A stretch of DNA of 64,000 nt from JAZDCZ01 sp046757925 (lineage in GTDB: Bacteria > Gemmatimonadota > Gemmatimonadetes > Gemmatimonadales > GWC2-71-9). Position numbers and translations under genes: made by a program. Shown piece after piece: positions 1 to 9,720 of the stretch (positions are counted from its first letter, which is position 1; each line of letters starts with the position of its first letter). The notes under the pieces are model-generated. The model was not told the origin of the DNA, searched no databases, and saw nothing but the letters and a program-made list of their open reading frames with translations. The stretch lies in contig JBHHZE010000004.1 of NCBI GenBank assembly GCA_046757925.1, positions 42,020 to 106,019 on the forward strand, in the 5' to 3' direction.

Positions 1-171
1 CACCAAACCCGCGGCTTCGAGTTCCTTGAGATGCCGCCTCACGGCGTTGGCAGAAACACCAAATGAGTCGCCAAGTTCTTTTGCCGTAATGGGTTGACTC
101 TTCTTGAGGTGCAGAAGAATCTCACCACGAAGACCCTTCTGGCCTGCCAGTCCTGGAGTAATTGAGTTCAT
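1..171 (-). CDS. Winged-helix transcriptional regulator, N-terminal part
   Basis: This is the first 57 residues of a DNA-binding protein that runs off the left edge of the window. ATG lies at 171-169 on the minus strand. A helix-turn-helix is clear: ITAKELGDSFGVSANAVRRH followed by LKELEAAGLV, the pattern of ArsR/DeoR-type winged helices such as SufR. No Shine-Dalgarno sequence precedes the ATG, and a good promoter ends only about 10 bases upstream, so the mRNA may be nearly leaderless. The effector domain is not visible. A SufR-like role in Fe-S cluster gene control is a guess from the helix-turn-helix and from a SufT-like gene 5 kb away; any other winged-helix family member is possible. Confidence 0.75.
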   Translation of the reverse strand, partial: MNSITPGLAGQKGLRGEILLHLKKSQPITAKELGDSFGVSANAVRRHLKELEAAGLV

Positions 172-181
172 GGGGACGCGA

Positions 182-231
182 ATCCTAATCAGTGTCAGTC
201 AGTTATGCAACTAATTTAACGTTTTTGTTAA
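182..231 (-). promoter_or_regulatory. Promoter of the winged-helix gene with adjacent inverted repeat
   Basis: On the minus strand, TTGCAT (210-205) and TAGGAT (187-182) are separated by 17 bases, a good sigma-70 match placing transcription start a few bases before the ATG at 171. Just upstream of the -35 lies the inverted repeat TTAAC-N6-GTTAA (216-231), a candidate autoregulatory operator. The rest of 172-369 shows no gene. Confidence 0.4.
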
Positions 232-369
232 CGAATGACGAGGGGGTATAGGCTTTCCGCAATCCAGCGCTAAGACGGGGACTCCGCCACTCGCTACTGA
301 GGCATTGCCACCGATCGACCAATTCGCCAGTCTTTGATGATAGGGGCCGCATTCCAAGGGGAAGATCCG

Positions 370-1647
370 ATGCCAAAGCTTGCGTCAGGCTGTTGTTTGC
401 TCGTGCTCGCCATCGCTGAAACGGCCTGCTCGTCCGCGCGGACGGAGTGGGCGGGAACCGTGGTGGATAGCGCAGGAGTCACTGTGGTATCCAATCCCGC
501 CAAGGGGACATGGACAACCGCCAGCGCCTGGAAGATCGAGGAAGAGACGCGGATAGGCGCCAACGAGGGCGACCCCAACTATCAGTTTGGACAGATCGGG
601 TCCATTGCGATCGATTCCGACGGCCAGTTGTTTGTGCTCGACGCCCAAGCGCGAAACGTGAGAGTTTTTACCTCGGACGGGCGCTACTTGCGGACCATCG
701 GTGGACCCGGCAACGGGCCGGGAGAACTGGGAGCCGGAGCACTCTTCGTATTGCTGGGCCCGGGCGACACACTGTTCGTACCGGACCTGCAGAATCGACG
801 CATGAATCGCTACGCGCCCGATGGATCCAGTCAGGGCAGCTTTCCTCTGGAAATCGAACGCGGCCTGCCGCTGGCTTTTAGAGGCACAGCATCGGGCCTC
901 ATCGCCGAACAGATCCGTCCGTTCGGGTTACCCAACCGCCCCACCGCCGATTCTATGGATGTGATCGTGGCGCTGCGACCTAACGGTTCAACAGACACTC
1001 TGATGCAGTTTCTGTCGGGCAGAACTATCAACCTGGGCAGCGATGTGCCCGAGATAAACCTGTATTCGCCCGAAGCAGTGTGGGACATAACGGACGACGA
1101 ACAACTCCTGTTCGCCGTGAACGACCAGTACAGAATCGGAATCTACAGCAGGGATGGAGTGCTTGAACGCTTGATCACCAAGCCGTTGCGGAAAAGGAAA
1201 GTTGGTGACCGAGATCAACAAGCCGTGATGAATTTCATGGAGAAGACCTGGAAAGATGCAGGGATTCCACCCCAGGTACTCCCTCGACTTCGAGACATGG
1301 TGCATTTTGGCGAATTCTTTCCCGCCTTCGCCGCCGTGGCTGCCGGGCCCCAACAAACTATCTGGGTACAGCACATCCAGGTTGCCTCGGACCTAGGCGA
1401 TGAAGAACTCGAGAATTACAACTTGCTGGAACAAACCGGTGGCGCGGAGTGGGACGTGTTCGACAAAGATGGGAGACTGCTCGGCGTAGTATCCATGCCA
1501 CCACGCTTCGCCCCACGTCTCTTCCGTAACAACAAGATTTATGGGGTTTGGCGCGACGAGGTAGACGTACAATACGTCATGCGCGTAGGTGTCTTGCGAC
1601 CGGACGAAGAAGATGCCGGAACCGGCCCGCAGGGAGAAGCGGAGTAG
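370..1647 (+). CDS. 6-bladed beta-propeller (NHL-like) lipoprotein
   Basis: The protein has 425 residues from the ATG at 370, chosen because AAGGGGA lies 8-14 bases upstream; an in-frame ATG at 334 lacks such a site. The start MPKLASGC...ETAC is a lipoprotein-type signal with a probable lipidated Cys at residue 20. The body has recurring propeller strands typical of this family, for example DSDGQLFVLDAQARNVRVF and GPGDTLFVPDLQNRRMNRY. Proteins of this type are common in Gemmatimonadota and Bacteroidota; their ligands are mostly unknown. It stands alone on the plus strand facing a convergent nucleotidyltransferase gene. Envelope anchoring is inferred from the signal; no enzymatic function can be assigned. 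Confidence 0.8.
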   Translation: MPKLASGCCLLVLAIAETACSSARTEWAGTVVDSAGVTVVSNPAKGTWTTASAWKIEEETRIGANEGDPNYQFGQIGSIAIDSDGQLFVLDAQARNVRVFTSDGRYLRTIGGPGNGPGELGAGALFVLLGPGDTLFVPDLQNRRMNRYAPDGSSQGSFPLEIERGLPLAFRGTASGLIAEQIRPFGLPNRPTADSMDVIVALRPNGSTDTLMQFLSGRTINLGSDVPEINLYSPEAVWDITDDEQLLFAVNDQYRIGIYSRDGVLERLITKPLRKRKVGDRDQQAVMNFMEKTWKDAGIPPQVLPRLRDMVHFGEFFPAFAAVAAGPQQTIWVQHIQVASDLGDEELENYNLLEQTGGAEWDVFDKDGRLLGVVSMPPRFAPRLFRNNKIYGVWRDEVDVQYVMRVGVLRPDEEDAGTGPQGEAE

Positions 1648-1687
1648 GGACGGCAACTGATACCAGATTGCCGATCGGCAATTCGGA

Positions 1688-2287
1688 TCACTGGCAGTTG
1701 TCATCTCCCCGACGCAAGAGCTCCTCGTAAGCCTCCGGAGTATCGATTCGATCCAGCACCGCCGGGTCAGGCACGGGAACCTGTGCCACACGCCGTGCGT
1801 CAGCTCGTACCACTGCCCGGGCACCCTGATCACCCGGCGTGCTCAAGAGTTCAGCGAACACAGCCCGCCCGAATATGACCGGATGTCCCCGGCGACCTTC
1901 AAATGTGGGAACTACGATCGGCAGCCCAGTATCTCGAAAGCGCCCAACCAAACTTTCCACCGTGGCGTGGTCAATGCGTGGTAAGTCCACCGGCCATACC
2001 ACTATCGCCTCAACCGAATGGTTGATACACCACGCGATCGCCGTCCGAATCGACCCGATCGGACCGGACTCGGGCTCCCGATTCACCACCACCGTAACTT
2101 CAGCTAAGTCATGCTGTGACAAGATCTTGTCAGTCGTGTCACTAACCGCCACGATGCACTTGAGACCCAGGGCAGCGGTACTGTCCAAGATATTCTGCAA
2201 GAACGTCTTGCCGCGGTATTCGAGCAGGGCCTTCGGCCTACCCATACGAACTGATGCTCCCGCGGCAAGTATTGTGGCAACAATCAT
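1688..2287 (-). CDS. MocA-like nucleotidyltransferase
   Basis: The 199-residue protein starts at ATG 2287. It opens with ILAAGASVRMGRPKALL, the nucleotide-binding signature of MobA/MocA-type NTP transferases, and carries the metal-binding WPVDLPRI segment and the RRGHPVIFG motif characteristic of MocA-like cytidylyl- or adenylyltransferases. Known members load CMP or GMP on molybdopterin; others act on unrelated sugars or alcohols. No molybdenum enzyme genes lie nearby, so the substrate is open. Longer in-frame starts up to 2500 would overlap the divergent deformylase gene and add sequence without family resemblance. Confidence 0.8.
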   Translation of the reverse strand: MIVATILAAGASVRMGRPKALLEYRGKTFLQNILDSTAALGLKCIVAVSDTTDKILSQHDLAEVTVVVNREPESGPIGSIRTAIAWCINHSVEAIVVWPVDLPRIDHATVESLVGRFRDTGLPIVVPTFEGRRGHPVIFGRAVFAELLSTPGDQGARAVVRADARRVAQVPVPDPAVLDRIDTPEAYEELLRRGDDNCQ

Positions 2288-2329
2288 ATCCCTTAAATTG
2301 GTCCCCCCTAGATACCAGACGACAAGCAA

Positions 2330-2878
2330 ATGGCCATCCGACCCATTCGCCTCCTGGGCGATCCAATTCTGCGAGCCGAGTGCGAACCGATCGCGAGTCC
2401 GAAATCGGCCGCCGTTCGAATCGTCGCAGATGATCTGCAAGAGACGTTGCGCGATCTGAAATGGCGACACGGTATGGGACGCGGGCTCGCTGCGCCACAA
2501 ATCGGAGCGCCAGTCCGCGTCGTCTACATCGAGATCGAAAACCCTGTGCTCCTGATCAACCCCGAGATTACCGACGTAGGTACCGACGACTTTCTCGTAT
2601 GGGACGATTGTTTCTCGATTCCAGATCTCTTGGTACGCGTACAGCGCGCCTACAGGATCAAAGTTAGCTACCAGGATCTAGCCGGAAAAACCAGGGAAAT
2701 GAAAGCTTCTGGAGACCTGGCGGAGCTGTTGCAGCATGAGATCGATCATCTCGAGGGTCTGTTGATGATTGACCGGCCGCGCGGTGTGGACCCATTCTGC
2801 CTGCGACAAGAATGGAACAAGCACTACAGCGACGAAGGACGCTACAGCGAACCGATCGAACGGGAGTGCTGCGACTGA
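2330..2878 (+). CDS. def: Peptide deformylase, divergent
   Basis: Peptide deformylase removes the N-formyl group from new proteins using a metal bound by one Cys and two His. All three ligands are present: motif I is GRGLAAPQIG, and motif III is LLQHEIDHLEG (HExxH). Motif II, usually EGCLS, is WDDCFS here, so the Cys ligand is kept but its surroundings have changed. The length of 182 residues is normal, with a polar tail after RPRGVDPF. The gene starts 42 bases from the divergent MocA-like gene. The altered motif II fits the looser type III/PDF-like group; activity is likely but not certain. Confidence 0.85.
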   Translation: MAIRPIRLLGDPILRAECEPIASPKSAAVRIVADDLQETLRDLKWRHGMGRGLAAPQIGAPVRVVYIEIENPVLLINPEITDVGTDDFLVWDDCFSIPDLLVRVQRAYRIKVSYQDLAGKTREMKASGDLAELLQHEIDHLEGLLMIDRPRGVDPFCLRQEWNKHYSDEGRYSEPIERECCD

Positions 2879-2937
2879 ATCACCAACTCGGCCATCCATG
2901 GCATCCCGCCGACCACTATCCTAGATTTGAAACATCG

Positions 2938-3019
2938 AAAGACAGGGGTGCCCACTATCACCACGTGGGCTGAGAGTAACCCTTTGAACCTGATCCGGGT
3001 CGTACCGGCGGAGGGAGTC
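2938..3019 (+). ncRNA. TPP (THI-element) riboswitch
   Basis: The leader of thiC contains the conserved thiamin pyrophosphate aptamer blocks in order: GGGGTGC (2945-2951), GGGCTGAGA (2967-2975), ACCCTTTGAACCTGATC (2979-2995), GGGTCGTACCGGCGGAGGGA (2998-3017). The aptamer ends only a few bases before the ATG at 3024. The closing helix includes GGAGGGA, which also resembles the ribosome binding site, so control is most likely by masking translation initiation when TPP is bound. Confidence 0.95.
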
Positions 3020-3023
3020 AGTT

Positions 3024-4385
<1,362 letters not shown>

Positions 4386-4559
4386 CCGCACGAGTGACGA
4401 GCCAAGACATTAAGTACACTGTGGCTACAGTGCCAATATGTCTCGGCGTGGGTATGGTAGTTAACACCAATATTTACAATGAGTTAGCAGTTTTCCACGC
4501 TGCGCCGGCTCCCATGTAGACAAACACATCAAGTGGCACCCGCCGGGGCTTACTGACTT

Positions 4560-5756
4560 TTGATTCGGGCCGTGCTGTGCGATGTTTCAGAAGCTATCGT
4601 GACACAGCAATCCGACCGGGCCTCGCCCCAGCTCATAGTTGATCCGGAATCCCTCTCTGCCTTCGTCGAGCGAGTCGGGCACAAGCCGCGGTGTGCCCTC
4701 GACACGGAGGCCGCATCGTTTCACCGCTACGTCGACCGGGTCTATCTCATTCAGGTCAGTACCGACGAAGAGACGGCGATCATCGACCCTCTCGCAATCC
4801 GCGACCTGGCACCTTTGGGCACGTTACTCGAGGAGCCGGCCATCGAAGTGATCCTGCACGACGCCGATTACGACCTCCGCACGCTCAACCGGGACTACGG
4901 TTTCCGCGCCCACAATCTGTTTGACACCAGGGTTGCGGCGCAGCTTGCTGGAGAGCCCTCCGTCGGTCTGGGGTCGTTGCTCGAGAAGTACTTCGCAGTC
5001 AAGGTCAACAAGAGGTTCCAGCGCGCGGACTGGTCCCGACGGCCCCTCACTGCCGAGATGATTACGTACGCTGCCAACGACACACGCTTTCTCTTGGGCC
5101 TCCGCGACGAATTGGAGCAGCGGTTGGAACAGTGCGGGCGGATCGAATGGGCAAGGGAAGAATTTCGCCAACTCGAAAAACTGCGCTGGACCCAACCGGC
5201 CCGCGACGGCGATGGTTACTTGCGAATCAAGGGAGCCAAATCCTTGCCGCCCCGAACATTGGCCGTCCTCAGGCAGCTCTACAGTTGGCGAGACTCGAAG
5301 GCCGCAGCGCTCGACAGGGCGCCCTTCCGGGTCCTCGGGAACGCCCATCTCCTGTCCGTGGCACAGGCAGCACCCCGAAACATGAAGCGACTGACCGCGG
5401 TAGCGGCGCTCCCTGAATCAGCCGTGCGACGGTTCGGGAAAGAGCTACTGGATGCAGTGAGCAACGGCCTGGGCGTACCCAAGGACCAGCTTCCCACCAT
5501 CAAGCGACCCGCAAGAGCTGAACACAATCCGGCTTACGACCGCAGCCTCGAACGACTCAAGCTATTGCGCAACCGGCGCGCTAAAGAACTGGATATGCAG
5601 CCCGGACTGCTGTGCCCCAACGGGACGCTCCAAGCCGTGGCCCGCGCGGCTCCGTCGAATCGCAAGGGGCTTGGAAGAGTGAGGGAGATCCGTGCCTGGC
5701 AGGCTCGGGCCCTGGGTGAGACAGATATTTTGGCGGCGGTTCGGGGGAAGACGTAG
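4560..5756 (+). CDS. rnd: Ribonuclease D
   Basis: RNase D trims 3' ends of tRNA and other small RNAs. The DEDD exonuclease residues are visible: ALDTEA near residue 47, HDADYDL near 100, and YAANDTRFLL (DEDDy motif) near 170. Two helical HRDC-like regions follow, one around 215-300 and one around 325-395, as in E. coli RNase D. The TTG at 4560 gives 398 residues; GTG at 4572 or 4599 is also possible because recognisable homology begins only at about residue 25. The gene is convergent with the SufT-like gene and ends one base before it. Confidence 0.9.
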   Translation: MIRAVLCDVSEAIVTQQSDRASPQLIVDPESLSAFVERVGHKPRCALDTEAASFHRYVDRVYLIQVSTDEETAIIDPLAIRDLAPLGTLLEEPAIEVILHDADYDLRTLNRDYGFRAHNLFDTRVAAQLAGEPSVGLGSLLEKYFAVKVNKRFQRADWSRRPLTAEMITYAANDTRFLLGLRDELEQRLEQCGRIEWAREEFRQLEKLRWTQPARDGDGYLRIKGAKSLPPRTLAVLRQLYSWRDSKAAALDRAPFRVLGNAHLLSVAQAAPRNMKRLTAVAALPESAVRRFGKELLDAVSNGLGVPKDQLPTIKRPARAEHNPAYDRSLERLKLLRNRRAKELDMQPGLLCPNGTLQAVARAAPSNRKGLGRVREIRAWQARALGETDILAAVRGKT

Positions 5757-6077
5757 CTAGAATCCGAGAAACGACCGTACCTTGGGATCGATGCGTTCCG
5801 GAGTCCAGAAGGGCTCCCACACCAGCTCGATTTCGACACTTGCTACGCCATCAAGCGCCCCGATCGCACTCCGCGATTCATCTATAATCTGACCTCCTGC
5901 GGGGCATCCCGGCGATGTGAGTGTCATCTCCACACGCACATCCCCGCCACTCACTTCAATGTCGTATACCAGGCCGAGCTCAACGATACTGAGCCCGATC
6001 TCGGGATCCTTTACTTGCCGCAGTACTCTACGGACAGCCTCGACGTCGACTGACTTGGTTTCTTCCAGAGGTTCCAC
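5757..6077 (-). CDS. SufT/MIP18-family Fe-S assembly factor
   Basis: The 106-residue protein starts with GTG at 6077. It has the DUF59/MIP18 signature: KDPEIGLSIVELGLVYDI and the reactive-cysteine loop LTSPGCPAGG. Relatives (SufT, PaaD) help mature or deliver Fe-S clusters. A C-terminal VWEPFWTPERI segment is typical of the SufT-like and PaaD-like group. No suf genes lie alongside, though the winged-helix gene at the left edge could be SufR-like. Its clients may include the local Fe-S proteins ThiC and the Rieske domain protein; that is only inference. Confidence 0.88.
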   Translation of the reverse strand: MEPLEETKSVDVEAVRRVLRQVKDPEIGLSIVELGLVYDIEVSGGDVRVEMTLTSPGCPAGGQIIDESRSAIGALDGVASVEIELVWEPFWTPERIDPKVRSFLGF

Positions 6078-6151
6078 CTACTCAAGATAAGTCACCTCAC
6101 CCCCCACGCGCCACAAACTATCTGACATCGGCCTTGAGGATGCCATCGGAC

Positions 6152-7276
6152 TCAGCGAGTGCACTTGCGGCCACAGACCTTACTCTTGAGCCTCACCGCT
6201 GCGTCTGCCACGCGGGCCCGAGTCTCCTTCAAAACGGTAATCGAGCGACGCGAGCGCGGTGCGAAAACACGATTGGTCAAAAGTATGACGAATAGGTCGC
6301 GCACAGGATCGATCCATATGGAGGTTCCGGTATAGCCGGTGTGCCCGAAAGCACTGGACGAGAGGAGATCGCCGGTGTTCGCTCGGCTAGTCGTGTCGCG
6401 CAGTTCCCAACCGAGACCGCGATTCCGGAGACCGCGGGCCGTGAACTGAGTAATAGTCTCGTTCCTGAGAAACACGTTCTGCCGCTCATCGCGTCCTCTT
6501 CTCAAGTACATCTGGGCATAGCGAGCCAAGTCTTTGCCGGTGCTATATAGTCCCGCGTGCCCCGAGACCCCGCCGAGGCGCACCGCGTTCTGATCGTGCA
6601 GCGCACCGGCTATTACGTGACCATGCCAGAGCCCTACCGGTGCGATGCGGCCACGAAGAGAACGCGCAGGGTTGAACACGGTCTGGCTCATGCGCAATGG
6701 CCGAAACACTTCAGACTTGGCGAACTCATTCAGAGGCATGCCAGCCACGCGCTCCACAACCCAGCCGAGGAGCATCGCGTTCAGATCACTGTACGCCACA
6801 TGCGACCCGGGTTTCCACCTCAATGGTTCAACCATCACCAGGCTGCGAGCTTCCGTCCCACTGTTTGCGAGCTTGTTGAGGGGCAAGAAAGGTCTCAAGC
6901 CCGAACGATGCTGCAAGAGGTGCCGGACAGTCACCAACTCTTTACTCTTGCCCACGAAGTCGGGTAAGTACTCTTGGACTCGCGCGTCGAGAGCCAGCTT
7001 CCCGGATTCCACGAGCCTCATGACCGATGGCGTGGTAGCCACCACCTTGGTCAGCGAGGCCAGGTCGTACAGTGTGCCGTCCCATGTTGGGGTCTTGCTC
7101 TCAGCTGACCACGTGAAATGGCCGTAACCCTTAGCCAGCAGTATGCGATCGCTTGTGCCCAGCACTACAACTGCACCGGGAAACGATCCCTCCTTGATGC
7201 CCCAAGCGACAGCGGTGTCAACACTTTGCGCCTGTAGGGTTGGTATCATCAGGGCCAGCGAGGCGACGAGGAGCAT
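6152..7276 (-). CDS. Secreted serine hydrolase, beta-lactamase class C fold
   Basis: The 374-residue protein begins with a hydrophobic signal peptide (MLLVASLALMIPTLQAQS). The penicillin-binding catalytic triad is present: LASLTKV (SxxK), AYSDLN (YxN-like, with Asp instead of Asn), and GHTGYTG (HTG, replacing KTG). LLQHRSGL is the usual mid-domain motif. Such proteins include esterases, D-aminopeptidases and muropeptide-trimming carboxypeptidases, so the substrate cannot be set. It is divergent from the M28 peptidase gene across a 62-base gap, and both encode exported enzymes. Confidence 0.88.
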   Translation of the reverse strand: MLLVASLALMIPTLQAQSVDTAVAWGIKEGSFPGAVVVLGTSDRILLAKGYGHFTWSAESKTPTWDGTLYDLASLTKVVATTPSVMRLVESGKLALDARVQEYLPDFVGKSKELVTVRHLLQHRSGLRPFLPLNKLANSGTEARSLVMVEPLRWKPGSHVAYSDLNAMLLGWVVERVAGMPLNEFAKSEVFRPLRMSQTVFNPARSLRGRIAPVGLWHGHVIAGALHDQNAVRLGGVSGHAGLYSTGKDLARYAQMYLRRGRDERQNVFLRNETITQFTARGLRNRGLGWELRDTTSRANTGDLLSSSAFGHTGYTGTSIWIDPVRDLFVILLTNRVFAPRSRRSITVLKETRARVADAAVRLKSKVCGRKCTR

Positions 7277-7338
7277 GGCGATTCCCGTAGGGTTGTTCTA
7301 GGATACAGCTAACACACAACAATAAAGTAGGGGACCGG

Positions 7339-8817
7339 ATGGAGCGACATTTGAATATCGTTGCAGCACTCCTGTGCCTGGGCATACATGCCGGGGATCT
7401 GGCCGGCCAATCTCCCATCGACACCCTCGCACTTCGGGCCCACACCTATTTCCTGTCCCACGATTTGCTAGAGGGGCGCGCCACCGGTAGCGCCGGAGCA
7501 CACACGGCCGCGCTGTACATCGTAAGCCAATGCAGGGCTTTGGGTCTACAGCCGGTTGCAGGCCGGTATCTTCACACTTTCCCTCTGGAGGAGGCCTCAG
7601 TCGTACCTTCTACTCGGCTCACCGTAACCCACGGAGCCAGCCAAGCGGCTTTTCAGTATTCCCGAGACTTCACACCGGACATGGGGACTGTGAGCACGCT
7701 GATCGGCTTTCGCGGATCCACAATCTATGTCGGAGGACTCAGAGATGTCGCCGCGGGATCGTTGAGGAACGTGGATGTCACGGGAGCTGTGGCAGTAGCC
7801 TTAGGGGCCGCGAACAATCTCGCCGCTATCGATACCTTGAAGGCACGCGGAGCGGTGGGCATTCTGCATCTCGTGCCCGATCAAAGAACGTACAGACTCT
7901 ACCGGAGCAGTCGCGGCAACACCAGGCTGCATCATGCCGATTCCACGGTGGAGTCGTCTTTTCTTCCCAAACTACCTTCGGTCATTGCAGGCCCCAACCT
8001 GTCCTACGATCTGGTTGCTGCTACTCCCCTGGCACGAGGTGAAGCGATGTCGCCGGGTCCGCTGGGACTCGACGTCGAGTACGAACTCGAACTCCACCGC
8101 CGGTCCTTTGAGGCCGGTAACGTGACTTGTCTCCTTCCCGGAAGCTCGAATGTGGCAGCCGACACAGCTATAGCCTACAGCGCACATTACGATCACCTGG
8201 GCATAGGAATTCCGGACGAACATGGGGATTCGATCTACAACGGGTTTTCCGACAATGCCGCCGGCGTGGCAATGCTTCTTGCGATCGCGAAAGCCATGGT
8301 GAGTGACACGGCGCACCCGATGCGACACTCGGCTCTATTTCTCTTCTTTACGGGAGAGGAACGTGGCCTATTGGGGTCAGATTACTACGCTTCACACCCG
8401 GCGTGGGCCCTCGCGAAGACCCGCGCCGTAATCAACCTCGACGCCGGTGCGCCGGCGGGCATACCCACGTCGTGGCGATTGGCCGGCGTCGATACTGCCG
8501 GGATTGGTACGGTGGCGCTCCAGATCGGTTCCGAGCGCGGTTGGCAAATCACAACTTCCCCCGCACGGGCAAACTCCGACTACTACCCTTTCGTTCGGGA
8601 GGGTGTCGAGGCGCTCTTCTTAGTACCCGGCCCGGGGCATTACGAGGGGCTTTCGACAGACAGTTCAAATGCCCTTCGGAAGCGATGGGACTCATACCAT
8701 CGGCCTGGCGATGAATGGCATGGCGACTTCCCATTTCTGGGCTTGGAGCGCTACGCCGAATACGCCTACCTAATAGGACGAGCTATCGACGATCGCGTGG
8801 CGCCGCAACGGCCCTAG
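7339..8817 (+). CDS. Secreted M28-family metallopeptidase
   Basis: The protein has 492 residues with an N-terminal signal peptide ending about residue 23. AGGGGA-like spacing before ATG 7339 (GTAGGGGACCGG) supports the start. M28 zinc ligands are clear: SAHYDHLG, SDNAAG, TGEERGLLGS, VINLDAG and YHRPGDEW. A region of about 150 residues before the first ligand resembles the PA domain found in aminopeptidases and carboxypeptidases of this family. It probably degrades peptides in the periplasm or outside the cell. The neighbouring serine hydrolase and matrixin-like protease suggest a small nutrient-scavenging group. Confidence 0.92.
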   Translation: MERHLNIVAALLCLGIHAGDLAGQSPIDTLALRAHTYFLSHDLLEGRATGSAGAHTAALYIVSQCRALGLQPVAGRYLHTFPLEEASVVPSTRLTVTHGASQAAFQYSRDFTPDMGTVSTLIGFRGSTIYVGGLRDVAAGSLRNVDVTGAVAVALGAANNLAAIDTLKARGAVGILHLVPDQRTYRLYRSSRGNTRLHHADSTVESSFLPKLPSVIAGPNLSYDLVAATPLARGEAMSPGPLGLDVEYELELHRRSFEAGNVTCLLPGSSNVAADTAIAYSAHYDHLGIGIPDEHGDSIYNGFSDNAAGVAMLLAIAKAMVSDTAHPMRHSALFLFFTGEERGLLGSDYYASHPAWALAKTRAVINLDAGAPAGIPTSWRLAGVDTAGIGTVALQIGSERGWQITTSPARANSDYYPFVREGVEALFLVPGPGHYEGLSTDSSNALRKRWDSYHRPGDEWHGDFPFLGLERYAEYAYLIGRAIDDRVAPQRP

Positions 8818-8835
8818 AGTCGAACGCCGCGATCT

Positions 8836-9579
8836 TCATGGATCCCGGACCACTCCCGGCGGAAGTGAATACAGGAGGCGGGCCGAACGCCGATCACGGG
8901 GCGTGAGATCGTGAACTGAGGTTGACGGATACATGAGGTCGTCGGGATCGTCCGAGTGGCCCACGCCCAACATGTGGCCGATTTCGTGGAGAGCCACCGT
9001 GTAGACGACATCCGAGGCGAGGGCTCGCCCACTCCGCGAGTGGGTTGCAAGGGTAATCGTACCACGAACAAGCCACCCACGCTGGTCCCAAACTACGTCT
9101 GTTTGGCCGCTGCGGCGCATGGGAAATGCGCGAATCCACTTGACCTCGACTTCGGCGGCTACCGAGTCTCTGACGAAGACAAAGTGCACTGGGATCGCAC
9201 CGACCCGTTCCCATCGGTTGAAGGCGTTTCGGACTGACTGCAGTAAGTCCGGCAATATGGGAGGCGTTATATGCACGCTCAGAGGACGGGCGGTGCGATC
9301 ACGCCAACGCTTGAGGATAGAATCACCTTCCAGCAAAGCGAACCCCAAATACGTATCGGAATCACGTACGATATGCCGAATGCGGGACCTGGCAGCACGC
9401 ATGCTGTCCACGTCAGGCGACTCGACAGCCACGCCTTGGCTCGAAGGCGGGACTGGCGTACCGCCGTTCCTTTGCCGCGGCTGGTACCGCCCGAGCCGAA
9501 ATGCCGCGAAAGCGGCGGCAAGAGCGAGTGCGATCAACACAACACGTCTCACAGATTCAATATGGCCACTGACCCTCAT
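8836..9579 (-). CDS. Matrixin-like zinc metalloprotease
   Basis: The 247-residue protein starts at ATG 9579. One membrane or signal segment (VVLIALALAAAFAAF) lies near residues 13-27. The zinc motif is VALHEIGHMLGVGHSDD, the HExxHxxGxxH of metzincins, followed by DDLMYP, whose Met matches the Met-turn. The segment NAFNRWERVGAIPVHFVFV resembles the start of matrixin domains. Export and proteolysis are inferred from these motifs. It is convergent with the M28 gene (18 bases apart) and divergent from the MMPL transporter gene. Confidence 0.85.
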   Translation of the reverse strand: MRVSGHIESVRRVVLIALALAAAFAAFRLGRYQPRQRNGGTPVPPSSQGVAVESPDVDSMRAARSRIRHIVRDSDTYLGFALLEGDSILKRWRDRTARPLSVHITPPILPDLLQSVRNAFNRWERVGAIPVHFVFVRDSVAAEVEVKWIRAFPMRRSGQTDVVWDQRGWLVRGTITLATHSRSGRALASDVVYTVALHEIGHMLGVGHSDDPDDLMYPSTSVHDLTPRDRRSARLLYSLPPGVVRDP

Positions 9580-9673
9580 ATCCCGCCACCAAGACCACCT
9601 CCTGGCATCAACCGCCCACCCTGTCTATCATTTAACCCCTTGTCACACATGTCATTCACGATCCAAGAAGATA

Positions 9674-9702
9674 TTGAAGGCTTTACAGAACTGGCGTATA
9701 CG
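9674..9702 (+). promoter_or_regulatory. Putative promoter of the MMPL transporter gene
   Basis: TTGAAG (9674-9679) and TATACG (9697-9702) are separated by 17 bases. GGGAGG at 9711-9716 follows as the ribosome binding site before GTG 9721. Transcription would begin about 9709, giving a very short leader. Confidence 0.4.
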
Positions 9703-9720
9703 TAGACTGCGGGAGGCGGC

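Noticed and set aside
4417..4432. CACTGT-GGCT-ACAGTG hairpin as thiC terminator
   Set aside because: Only six pairs and no T-run; noted in the thiC entry but not called.
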